A stretch of 43,514 nt of DNA from the IMG/VR virus record IMGVR_UViG_3300043772_002428, positions 1 to 43,514 of that record; one strand, 5' to 3'. A program made the position numbers and the translations under genes. Shown here piece by piece: positions 8,236 through 17,216 of this stretch. The notes below the pieces were generated by a model. That model was given only the letters and a program-made list of their open reading frames with translations, did no database searches and was not told the origin of the DNA. Each line of letters begins with the position of its first letter. The stretch's first letter is position 1. The stretch is from a virus.

Positions 8236-11067
8236 ATGTCTATTGCTTCAATACCCGGAACAGATGGTCAGTCAGTTGTTGCTGTAGCCGCAGTAACAGG
8301 TTCTGCTTCTGCTACTGCACAAACGACACGCAGTGAAGTTACATCGGGAGAAACTGTTAGTGCAGCTGATATCAGATCTTTTGCTGATATTGGATATACT
8401 CCAAGCACTGGGTTTATTACAGGACAATCAGTGCAACAACCGATTGCCAACCCTCTGCATGATTATGAATCTTATACCTATTGTATAAGTTTACACATGT
8501 TGGATCCCACTGATTATAATTCATTGATTGGACAAGACAATCCTGTATATACTCCTAAAAACGTGCTGGTAAGTAGTGCAGGCCGTTATGGTGCATCATT
8601 TGTTAGAAATTCCAATTGGCGAGAAGATTTTTATTTTGAAGAATTAAAAATAAAAACAGTGATAAACCCTACTGCTCGTAACAGAAACAGTAATCTAATA
8701 GAAATAGATTTTACTCTAATAGAACCTCTAGGATTTACTCTCGTAAACAGATTGTTGGCCACAGCAGCTGAAATAAACGGTAATAGACCTGGTAGCTATA
8801 TACACATGCCATATATACTACAGATAGATTTTTTTGGTACAAAAAATGGCGAACAAATAAATTTAGATAATACATTAACATCGGGCCCTATCAAAGGAAT
8901 GACAAAAACTATTCCTGTCAGGTTAACGTCAGTTAAAAGTAAAGTTAGTCAACGGGGCACAGAGTATCAAATTAATGCAGTTCCGTTCAACCATCAAGCC
9001 TTTAATCAATTGTACGTTTCTCTTCCCCATAATACAACAGTAACAGGTAAAACTGTATTAGATATATTTGGCGGAAGTTTTGAGGATAACAATATAGATT
9101 TGAATTTTATTCAAAAAAATACAGAATATCAAGCAGTGTCTAGGGAAGCAAGAGAACTAAGACAACGAGCGAATTCTACAGCAATCACTGACGAAGAAGC
9201 ACAGGCATTGATGACAAGATTATCAGCAGCACAAGAGCGTATTCAAAATGAATTTGCAACTTTTGGAATAACTGGGTACTGTGATGCAATCAATGCTTGG
9301 TTTCAAGATCAAAAAAAGCAAGGAATAATAGGGCAAGTAAGCGCAGTACAGGTAATATTTGATCAGGAAATTGCACAAAACGGAAAACTTTTTCCCACAT
9401 CCGCCCCAACAAATGTAGCGTCAACACCAGCCAGTGGAAGTAGTACAACTGCAAAAAAGAATGATCTACAAGCAGCTAGTAATACGGCAGCAAGAAACAA
9501 AGGTCAAATAGTATTTGATGGTGCAACTATTAATATTCCTGCAGGAACAACTATAGATAGATTAATAGACTGGGCCGTTAGGAATAGTAGATATATAGGG
9601 GATCAAATATTCGACGATTCTGTTGCTACTAAAATCAGAAACGGCGCAGATCCCACTGGAATCGCAAGAACTTGGATAAATTGGTATAAAATAGTTCCTA
9701 AAATACGAGTCTTAACTTTTGACCCATTACAAAATCGTTATGCATTGGCCATAACATTTTATGTTAAACCTTACAAACTTAGTGCAAAATATCCGTATGC
9801 ACCCAAAGGCCGTGTGCCGGGGTTCGTTAAAAAATATGATTATATTTTTACAGGAAAAAACAACGATGTCATTGATGTTCAGCTGGATTTTAATACACTA
9901 TATTTGGTAGAATTAACTGCGGCTCAATCAAAATCCAGGACTACACAAACTGCTTCGGCATTGTCTGTGGGGAAAAATATAGACGGTGAATCAAAAGAAT
10001 CGTCTCCTGCATTAAATCCCGAGGAACCTGTTGGTCAAAATGCTTTTCTTGTGCAAACCGGGGTTGTGGCTGACAATAATGCAACTTTTATTAGACCCGG
10101 TGGTGAAACTCCGCTGTCCACTAAAGCAGGTGATTTGGCCAGATCGATTACTCCTGGCGCCCGGGGAGACATGATTAACATCGACATGCGAATAATAGGT
10201 GATCCGCATTTTATTAAACAAGATGATGTATTTGCTGGACAGAACTTGAATACTATACAACAACAGTTTATTCAAAATGATGTATTTCAAAGCTTATGGA
10301 TGGACGGTGGCGAACTTTATGTTTTTATAAATTTTGAAAGTCCTGTTGATTATGACGAATCACTGGGAATAGCACCGGTTAACAGTGTAGCCAACAAATA
10401 TAGGTACAGTGAATTCAGTGGTGTTTATAAAATAGTAAAAGTGGACAACATTTTTAGGAATGGAAAATTTGAACAAAGTTTAAATTTAGCAAAATTATTA
10501 TACGATCAAGCAGGAAATCCTATTCCGAGTGCAAGCCAGCGAATAGAAACTGCAATTAACAATCTACAACCGAGTAGTTCAATACCTGTTAGATTTGTGG
10601 GTCCGCGGATTAATTTGGCTGCATTGGCAACTCCGGGTAGTGCCGCAGCCTTAGCGTTAGCGGCCATACAGAATCCGCAGGGCACAGCTTCAACGTTGGC
10701 TTCATTGGGTACTAGTATTGCGACGCAGGTCGTTGGAACAGTTGTTGGTAGATTAACACAACAAGGAATAGATGCCGGTATAAAAGCAGTCAAATCTGTG
10801 TTTGATACTCCTACTTTTAGCACCAGACCAGCAGATTATGAAGCATTTAGGGCCTCAGAACTTCAATACGGTGCGTTCGGAGAAGCCCCAACAGGAGCAG
10901 TCACTGGAGACCTAACTTGGGGAATCGACGGCAGTGACGGCTTAGGACTAGAATTTAATTTGGATACTTCTATCGAGCTTGGTGCGATTGGGACGGCTGC
11001 GGATAATATAGAAATATTAGCAGCTCTTGAAGATTTAGATTTTATCGATTATGGAGCCTTTTTTTAA
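8236..11067 (+). CDS. large baseplate hub-type structural protein (943 aa)
   Basis: Not confidently named. It encodes 943 aa. Residues 1-60 are Ala/Ser/Thr-rich. A folded part follows with FYFEELKIKTVINP, the helical IDFTLIEPLGFTLVNRLL, an IHMPYILQIDFFGT strand and TIPVRLTSVKSKVS. Similar blocks occur in hub-like phage proteins whose two barrels resemble tail-tube domains. A glutamine-rich helix covers about 295-340. The middle has WINWYKIVPKIRVLTFD and AITFYVKPYKL, and about 690-760 contains MDGGELYVFINFESP and FSGVYKIVKVDNIF. The C-terminal 180 residues are Ala/Gly-rich. Its position between gp53 and gp5 suggests a hub role like T4 gp27, but T4 gp27 is only 391 aa. The ATG is 4 nt after the gp53 stop with no clear ribosome-binding site. 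Confidence 0.6.
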   Translation: MSIASIPGTDGQSVVAVAAVTGSASATAQTTRSEVTSGETVSAADIRSFADIGYTPSTGFITGQSVQQPIANPLHDYESYTYCISLHMLDPTDYNSLIGQDNPVYTPKNVLVSSAGRYGASFVRNSNWREDFYFEELKIKTVINPTARNRNSNLIEIDFTLIEPLGFTLVNRLLATAAEINGNRPGSYIHMPYILQIDFFGTKNGEQINLDNTLTSGPIKGMTKTIPVRLTSVKSKVSQRGTEYQINAVPFNHQAFNQLYVSLPHNTTVTGKTVLDIFGGSFEDNNIDLNFIQKNTEYQAVSREARELRQRANSTAITDEEAQALMTRLSAAQERIQNEFATFGITGYCDAINAWFQDQKKQGIIGQVSAVQVIFDQEIAQNGKLFPTSAPTNVASTPASGSSTTAKKNDLQAASNTAARNKGQIVFDGATINIPAGTTIDRLIDWAVRNSRYIGDQIFDDSVATKIRNGADPTGIARTWINWYKIVPKIRVLTFDPLQNRYALAITFYVKPYKLSAKYPYAPKGRVPGFVKKYDYIFTGKNNDVIDVQLDFNTLYLVELTAAQSKSRTTQTASALSVGKNIDGESKESSPALNPEEPVGQNAFLVQTGVVADNNATFIRPGGETPLSTKAGDLARSITPGARGDMINIDMRIIGDPHFIKQDDVFAGQNLNTIQQQFIQNDVFQSLWMDGGELYVFINFESPVDYDESLGIAPVNSVANKYRYSEFSGVYKIVKVDNIFRNGKFEQSLNLAKLLYDQAGNPIPSASQRIETAINNLQPSSSIPVRFVGPRINLAALATPGSAAALALAAIQNPQGTASTLASLGTSIATQVVGTVVGRLTQQGIDAGIKAVKSVFDTPTFSTRPADYEAFRASELQYGAFGEAPTGAVTGDLTWGIDGSDGLGLEFNLDTSIELGAIGTAADNIEILAALEDLDFIDYGAFF

Positions 11068-11079
11068 ATAAATTACACT

Positions 11080-13230
11080 ATGTCATTTAATAAATCTTAT
11101 TTAGGTACTAAACAACCTAGTTACATTAATCAAAATAATTCTGAATTACCCATGGATTCAGGTATCTATATTGGGGTAGTTAAACAAATAGATACAAATA
11201 CTCGTAGCGGCAGGGTATGGGTTTATATTCCACAATTCGGCGGCCCTGACCCAGATGGTCAAGAAGACTGGCGACTAGTGTCTTATGCCAGCCCTTTCAT
11301 GGGAAAAACTCTAGGCGCTTATGGAGAATTGGGCAGACCTCTAAGTTTGGCTGATAATACTTTTGCAAAAAGCACTCAAAGTTACGGATTTTTTATGACT
11401 CCGCCCGACGTGGGCAGTGAAGTATTGTGTTGTTTTATTCCTGGTAGCAATGAGGGATATTGGTTTGCTTGCATTAACAGTAATTTAACTCGCAATATGA
11501 TACCTGCAATCGGATGTGTGCCTTATTCAAACATCGAAGAGGCAAGTGTTCGCGAAGCAGGACTGGAACCATACCTCAGAGTTGATTACAGCTATCCTGC
11601 GGCAGAAGCACTGGATAACTTAGATGCAATCTACAATTCAGCCGGCGGAAACTTAAACAATATTAAAAAACCAATTCACATACCTCAAACAGTTATATTG
11701 ATTAGACAAGGGTTGGATGGAGATCCTATTAGGGGTGCAATTACCAGTAGCTCTCAAAGAGATCCTATTAGCAGTGTATTTGGATTTAGTACTCCGGGCA
11801 GACCATGGGGACGTCAAGATCCTGCCAATGATTCAAACTTAAATGAAAAACTGACCACAGGTAGATTTAATCCTGATGACTTTAAAGTTACTACTCGAGT
11901 GGGCGGGCACAGTCTTGTCATGGACGACGGTGATCTATATGGAAAAAATAACTTAGTAAGATTACGTTCTGCCAATGGTCATCAAATATTAATGAATGAC
12001 AGTGAAGGATTAATTTACATTAGTAATAGTTCTGGCACAGCATGGGTTGAGTTAACAAAAACAGGAGATGTACTAATATATAGCGGAAAAGATTTATCTA
12101 TTAGAACACGCGGCAATTTAATGATGCACAGTGATAATTCCATTAGTTTTTTTGCAAGACAAAATATTAATATGGTAGCAGGTGCAAGTGTAAAATTACA
12201 GGGCCAAGTAGTGCAAGCCAATGCAGATACTGCATTAAATTTCTACGGAAAGCAAGCACAGTTAAAGAGTCAGTCAGTAATGGGCATTATATCAGGAGGC
12301 GGTATGTCTATTAAAGCCTCCGGCCCCATTAGTATCAATGGATCTGCAATCGCTTTAAATGGTGGAGGGGGTGGAGGAGAAGTTGCACCCCCACAAAAAA
12401 TTGGCGTCTATAATTTAGACGAAGCTCAGTATGATGGATACAACTGGTTTGTACAACCCAATGCCCTCAGATCGACGAACTATAAGGTTCCTACTCATGA
12501 ACCGTATATCAGAGGAAATACACGAGCTGTGGCAGAAAATCAAGTACAACTTCTTAACAGTTTGGCATTTGACATAGACGGAAACCCAATAAGTCCCCCG
12601 GTGGGCATTACTCCCCGGGGACCAGAATCTGCCTTAAATCAAGCATTGACTTCGCAGGCTCCTGCAGGAGTGTTTATATCACAACCAATACCTCAAGCTG
12701 GAATGGGAATACTTAACCAAGATCAATTACGGGCTTTTATGGCACAGACTGGATACTCTGAAAGCAGTGGGGATTATGCAGCACAGAATCAATTTGGGTA
12801 TCAAGGAAAATATCAGCTTGGATCAGCTGCCCTTCAAGATTTGGGCTACGTTAAAGCAGGTACACCGCAGACCACAGAAGCGTTAAATAATCCCAATAAC
12901 TGGACTGGTAAAGACGGAATGGTTAGCTCAGACGCTTTCAAAAACAATCAAACAGTTCAAGAAACTGCCATGTATAATTACAGTCGTCAAAACTATGCAA
13001 CTTTGGAAAGACAAGGGGTAATTTCGGCAACCACTACCGCAGATCAGGCCGCCGGATTGTTAAGCGCAGCACATCTGGTAGGTGCTGGTGGTGCTGCAAC
13101 TTGGTATAAAACAGGTGGAGTAGTTCAAGATGCCAATGGTACATCTGCGGCTTCTTATTATAATAGAGGAATTTATAGTCAAACTCAAGTGCCTGTTATT
13201 ACCGCAAGCAATGCTAGTAAACCCGGATAA
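11080..13230 (+). CDS. 5: baseplate hub spike protein gp5 with C-terminal muralytic-like domain
   Basis: A 716-aa protein. Residues about 27-130 form the gp5 OB-fold domain (GIYIGVVKQIDTNTRSGRVW, then a polymerised-beta PPDVGSEVLCCFIPG). Residues about 295-425 form the repetitive beta-helix spike, with short strands such as GHQILMNDSEG, TGDVLIYSG and NINMVAGASVKLQG. After a glycine run and linker, about 545-705 form a separate domain with SESSGDYAAQN (E561 as candidate catalytic acid) and GYQGKYQLGSAALQDLGY, typical of lytic transglycosylase or lysozyme-like folds. T4 gp5 carries its lysozyme between the OB-fold and the spike; here the enzyme-like domain is last. It would pierce and locally digest the cell wall. 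An AAATAAATT lies just upstream of the ATG. Confidence 0.88.
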   Translation: MSFNKSYLGTKQPSYINQNNSELPMDSGIYIGVVKQIDTNTRSGRVWVYIPQFGGPDPDGQEDWRLVSYASPFMGKTLGAYGELGRPLSLADNTFAKSTQSYGFFMTPPDVGSEVLCCFIPGSNEGYWFACINSNLTRNMIPAIGCVPYSNIEEASVREAGLEPYLRVDYSYPAAEALDNLDAIYNSAGGNLNNIKKPIHIPQTVILIRQGLDGDPIRGAITSSSQRDPISSVFGFSTPGRPWGRQDPANDSNLNEKLTTGRFNPDDFKVTTRVGGHSLVMDDGDLYGKNNLVRLRSANGHQILMNDSEGLIYISNSSGTAWVELTKTGDVLIYSGKDLSIRTRGNLMMHSDNSISFFARQNINMVAGASVKLQGQVVQANADTALNFYGKQAQLKSQSVMGIISGGGMSIKASGPISINGSAIALNGGGGGGEVAPPQKIGVYNLDEAQYDGYNWFVQPNALRSTNYKVPTHEPYIRGNTRAVAENQVQLLNSLAFDIDGNPISPPVGITPRGPESALNQALTSQAPAGVFISQPIPQAGMGILNQDQLRAFMAQTGYSESSGDYAAQNQFGYQGKYQLGSAALQDLGYVKAGTPQTTEALNNPNNWTGKDGMVSSDAFKNNQTVQETAMYNYSRQNYATLERQGVISATTTADQAAGLLSAAHLVGAGGAATWYKTGGVVQDANGTSAASYYNRGIYSQTQVPVITASNASKPG

Positions 13231-13233
13231 ATA
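13226..13233 (+). promoter_or_regulatory. possible late promoter octamer GATAAATA before gp25
   Basis: GATAAATA overlaps the gp5 stop codon and ends 5 nt before the gp25 ATG. The spacing would give an almost leaderless transcript, so this is weaker than the other octamers and may be fortuitous. Confidence 0.35.
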
Positions 13234-13238
13234 TTAAC

Positions 13239-13616
13239 ATGGCACTTTATAACGGATTCAGCACTTTAAGCAGTAGCAAAAAATTTAAATTAACTGACTT
13301 TGAATTAGTAAAGCAGGATTTACAAAATCATTTTGCTATTAGAAAAGGCGAAAAATTAATGAATCCTGAATTTGGCACTATCATTTGGGACATGCTGTTT
13401 GAGCCGTTAAATGAAGATACTAAAAATGCAATTATTCAGGACATCAAAAAAATTGTGGCCAATGATCCAAGAATCGCTGTACAAAATGTGATAGTGACTC
13501 AATTCGACCGGGGCCTGCAAATTGAATTAGAAATAATCTATATATCAACTAATCAAGTTGATAAATTAGCTATCCAGTTTGACCAGCAAAGTCAAAAATC
13601 TAATACAATTCTTTAA
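13239..13616 (+). CDS. 25: baseplate wedge protein gp25
   Basis: A 125-aa protein close to T4 gp25 (132 aa). It shows the GPW/gp25 family pattern: an N-terminal segment leading to LVKQDLQNHFAIRKGEKLMN, then PEFGTIIWDMLFEPL, a helix with IIQDIKKIVANDPRI, and a C-terminal strand pair (VIVTQFDRGLQIELEIIYI). The conserved E of PEFG and the W-D-L-F-E motif are present. gp25 forms the sheath-nucleating part of the wedge with gp6 and gp53. It starts 8 nt after gp5 and is followed by a 44-bp gap carrying the gp6 late promoter. Confidence 0.95.
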   Translation: MALYNGFSTLSSSKKFKLTDFELVKQDLQNHFAIRKGEKLMNPEFGTIIWDMLFEPLNEDTKNAIIQDIKKIVANDPRIAVQNVIVTQFDRGLQIELEIIYISTNQVDKLAIQFDQQSQKSNTIL

Positions 13617-13635
13617 AATACCATATTTAGTTCTC

Positions 13636-13643
13636 AATAAATA
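13636..13643 (+). promoter_or_regulatory. late promoter octamer AATAAATA before gp6
   Basis: AATAAATA lies 17 nt before the gp6 ATG in a 44-bp intergenic gap, followed by GGGGA as ribosome-binding site. The spacing matches that of the octamer before 7025. Confidence 0.65.
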
Positions 13644-13660
13644 CATAAAACGGGGACACT

Positions 13661-16600
13661 ATGGCCATCACTACACGTCAAACTAGTCTGTTAGTCAATC
13701 AGGACTGGACTAAACTATACGAAAGTTTCAGGAACGCAGACTTTCAAGCATATGATTTTCAGACACTACGAAAGTCGATGATCGACTATCTAAGAATCTA
13801 TTATCCAGAAAGTTTTAACGACTTCATCGAATCAAGCGAATATATTGCATTAATTGATTTAATTGCATTCCTTGGTCAAAGTTTGGCGTTTAGGTCTGAC
13901 CTAAACGCAAGGGAAAACTTTATCGATACAGCCGAGCGTCGTGACAGTGTTTTAAAATTAGCCAAACTTATAAGCTATATTCCCAAGAGAAATCAAACTG
14001 CTAACGGATTTTTAAAATTTGAAAGTGTTCAATCGTCTGAACAATTACAAGATAGTAACGGCATTGACCTAACTAATTTAATTGTAAAATGGAACGACAG
14101 CAGTAATATTAATTGGTATGAGCAATTCGTAACAGTGTTAAACTCAGCACTGCCATCGAATCAGCAGATTGGTCGTCCTGCTAATACTCAACTGATAAGT
14201 GGTGTTACTAACAGCGAATACAACGTAAATTTACCACCCGGTACTTTACCGGTATTTGGATACAGCACACAAGTAGAAAATGCTACACTAAATTTTGAGA
14301 TTGTCAGTGGTACCAGTGTTGGCCAAAATTATATCTATGAGTCTTCCCCGTCCCCTGGAAAACCACTAAACATCATTTATAAAAATGATAATTTAGGCAA
14401 TAGCAGTAATAATACTGGTTTCTTTTTTTACTTTAAACAAGGAACCTTGCAAAATCAAAGTTTTAGTTTTGCAGAAAGTATCCCTAATAATTTAGTTAGT
14501 ATTAACACAGATAACATCAATAACACAGATACATGGTTGTATGAAGTTAACAGTTTAGGGGGATTAGGTACTCAGTGGGAACAGATACCGTCAGTGACTG
14601 GCGTTAACATTATCTATAATAACAACGCAGCAAAGAAAAGTTTTCAAGTATCCACTAGGGGTTCGGATCAAATTGACTTAGTTTTTGGCGACGGTACTTT
14701 TGCGGCTATTCCGCAAGGATCATTCAGAACTTATTTTAGGGTAAGTGCAGGTCTAAGTTATACCATTACACCTGACGAGATGACTAATATTCGATTTGTG
14801 ATACCTTATATCAGTAGAAGTGGCAGATTAGAAAACTTAACGATCATTGCCAGTTTAAAGTACACAGTGGCCAATGCACTGCCAAGAGAAAGTCTAGCAG
14901 AAATAAAGACTAAAGCTCCGCAATTGTACTATACACAAAATAGAATGGTCACAGGAGAAGACTACAATACTTTTCCTTACAGCAATTATAGCACAATTAG
15001 TAAACTTAAAGCGGTTAATAGAACCAGTAGCGGTATAAGCCGATATTTAGATGTTTTTGATGTAACTGGTAGATATAGTAGCACGAATATCTTTGCAGAA
15101 GACGGCATTGTTTACAAGGAAGATGCAGACAGCAGTTTTAATTTTACTTTCAACACTACGTCCGACATCAATAGAATAATTCAAAATCAGGTCCTGCCTG
15201 CTGTTCGTAACAAAACACTGCAACATTTTTATTATGAATATTTTAATAGATATTCATTGTCTAATTTATTTTGGAGTAGAAGTGTAGTTGGGTCAGGGTC
15301 TAGTTCTGGTTACTTTGTTGACAATCAAACAAATAAAATAGGCATTGGCCCAGGGGTAGTGGGTAATAACAAATATATGGCTGAAGGCAGTATAATAATA
15401 TTCAGCCCTGGACAAAATAACTATTTTAACAGTGCCAATGAGATTGTGCCTTTGCCCAGCAGTGGTCAAGTACCGCAAAACGGCCAGCCATTGATATATG
15501 CCAGTATTACACAATTAATAGGTAATGGTAATCAGGGAAACTTAGTCAATGGACAAGGTCCAGTGGCTTTAAGTATGAACATTCCGTCCAATGCCCAAGC
15601 CTTGGTGGCGATTCCAGGATTTAGCAATAGTTTTAGTACATCTTTTATCTCGCAATTAATTACTTTAATCAGCAATTATTCAGAATTTGGAATTAGATAT
15701 AGCCAAGAAAGTCAAGACTGGGTAATTGTTAACAGCGAAGATCTAGATATTGAAAATGCATTTAGTCAGCAATATCAAGGTGCTTCAAATGGACTAAACT
15801 TAGATTCAAGTTGGGTGTTAGCATTCACTCTGAGTAGCAGTACGTATACTGTACAACTCAGGGGATTGAGTTATATTTTTGAAAGTGTATCCGAAACTAA
15901 ATTTTATTTTGATGATAGGGTAAAAATATTTGATCCGGTCACTGGATTTACTGTCAATGACAGTATTAACGTATTAAAAGTAAATGGAAATCCTGACACA
16001 GGGTTCCCGCTGACTGAAAACGTATTATTTTATATCTATAATCAAATTGCAGAATCTGATGGTTATGTAGATGCCAGCAAAATTTTAGTAACTTACAGTG
16101 ACATTAACAATGATGGCGTACCCGACGATCCGGATATTTTTAATTCAGTTGTACAACCTATTGTAGACACATTTGAAAACACAAATGAAATTATTCCTTT
16201 TATAAATGTATATCCTTTAGGACAAGTGTTTTATACTTCTGACAACAACTCTTATTATAGAATAGTTTCTTCTAATAACGTTAGAAGTTTACAATTAGAA
16301 TCTTCAACTCAGTACAATAAATTTGTATTTTTTATAAAAACTTACGGGTATAGTAGTTTTGTAAGTTTTGAGCCTGTAACTGTTGGCACAGTTAATTCAG
16401 AGTTTCCCAATGAAATTAGCATTGTCGGTAACATCAATAACTATCCCGAAGGCCAGATTTTCTATACATATGCAGATGAAAAATTCTACATATTGAATGT
16501 TGTCAACGGTGTTCGCTCGTTGGTCGAAAGCAATGATTATCTAGCTAGGATAGGACGGCCAACTTTATATTTTCAATATAGACACAATGCACCTGGTAGC

Positions 16601-17206
16601 AGAAGAGTTGACCCTAGCCCAAGTAATTTAATAGATTTGTATATTTTGACAAAAGAATATGAAACTAACTATAGAGCCTGGGCATTGGATACTACAGGTA
16701 CAATCTCTGAACCATCTAAACCCACCGGGGAATCTTTAAATCTTTCATTGAGTGGTTTAGAAAACTATAAGTCAGTCAGCGACGCAATAATTTACAACTC
16801 GGCAAAATTTAAACCTTTGTTTGGAAATAAAGCTAGACCAGAACTACAGGCAACTTTTAAAGTTATCAAAAATTCCAATGTTAATCTGACAGACAGTGAA
16901 ATAAGAAGTCAGGTCCTGGCATTAATAAATTCTTTTTTCGCAGTAGGAAACTGGGATTTTGGAGAAACTTTTTATTTTACTGAGCTGGCCACTTATATCC
17001 AACAAAGTCTGGCACCAAATATCAGTAGTATAATCATTGTGCCCAACAGCACAAGTCAAACCTATGGATCTTTACAACAAATTAGCAGCGACCCCAATGA
17101 GATTTTAATAAGTTGTGCAACTGTGCAAAATATTGAAATTATAACCGCAATAACAGCAGCTCATTTAAACGTACAAAATTTAGCGGTAAATACAATAATT
17201 AACTGA
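13661..17206 (+). CDS. 6: baseplate wedge protein gp6 (expanded)
   Basis: An 1181-aa protein. The N-terminus has the T4 gp6 pattern: QDWTKLYESFRNADF, MIDYLRIYYPESFNDF, ALIDLIAFLGQSLAFRSDLN, ARENFIDTAERRDSVLKLAK and the YIPKR turn. Next come beta-rich baseplate_J-like segments (SDQIDLVFGDGTFA at about 340-355, then PQLYYTQNRMVTGEDYNTFPY at about 425-445). The C-terminus (about 1060-1181) returns to a wedge-like fold with ELQATFKVIKNSNVNLTDSE. T4 gp6 is 660 aa, so roughly 500 residues are inserted between about 500 and 1040, rich in Ser, Asn and Tyr. gp6 dimers form the inner ring of the baseplate. It has its own late promoter and Shine-Dalgarno, and 10 nt separate it from the giant downstream gene. 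Confidence 0.92.
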   Translation: MAITTRQTSLLVNQDWTKLYESFRNADFQAYDFQTLRKSMIDYLRIYYPESFNDFIESSEYIALIDLIAFLGQSLAFRSDLNARENFIDTAERRDSVLKLAKLISYIPKRNQTANGFLKFESVQSSEQLQDSNGIDLTNLIVKWNDSSNINWYEQFVTVLNSALPSNQQIGRPANTQLISGVTNSEYNVNLPPGTLPVFGYSTQVENATLNFEIVSGTSVGQNYIYESSPSPGKPLNIIYKNDNLGNSSNNTGFFFYFKQGTLQNQSFSFAESIPNNLVSINTDNINNTDTWLYEVNSLGGLGTQWEQIPSVTGVNIIYNNNAAKKSFQVSTRGSDQIDLVFGDGTFAAIPQGSFRTYFRVSAGLSYTITPDEMTNIRFVIPYISRSGRLENLTIIASLKYTVANALPRESLAEIKTKAPQLYYTQNRMVTGEDYNTFPYSNYSTISKLKAVNRTSSGISRYLDVFDVTGRYSSTNIFAEDGIVYKEDADSSFNFTFNTTSDINRIIQNQVLPAVRNKTLQHFYYEYFNRYSLSNLFWSRSVVGSGSSSGYFVDNQTNKIGIGPGVVGNNKYMAEGSIIIFSPGQNNYFNSANEIVPLPSSGQVPQNGQPLIYASITQLIGNGNQGNLVNGQGPVALSMNIPSNAQALVAIPGFSNSFSTSFISQLITLISNYSEFGIRYSQESQDWVIVNSEDLDIENAFSQQYQGASNGLNLDSSWVLAFTLSSSTYTVQLRGLSYIFESVSETKFYFDDRVKIFDPVTGFTVNDSINVLKVNGNPDTGFPLTENVLFYIYNQIAESDGYVDASKILVTYSDINNDGVPDDPDIFNSVVQPIVDTFENTNEIIPFINVYPLGQVFYTSDNNSYYRIVSSNNVRSLQLESSTQYNKFVFFIKTYGYSSFVSFEPVTVGTVNSEFPNEISIVGNINNYPEGQIFYTYADEKFYILNVVNGVRSLVESNDYLARIGRPTLYFQYRHNAPGSRRVDPSPSNLIDLYILTKEYETNYRAWALDTTGTISEPSKPTGESLNLSLSGLENYKSVSDAIIYNSAKFKPLFGNKARPELQATFKVIKNSNVNLTDSEIRSQVLALINSFFAVGNWDFGETFYFTELATYIQQSLAPNISSIIIVPNSTSQTYGSLQQISSDPNEILISCATVQNIEIITAITAAHLNVQNLAVNTIIN

Positions 17207-17216
17207 TGAAAATTTC

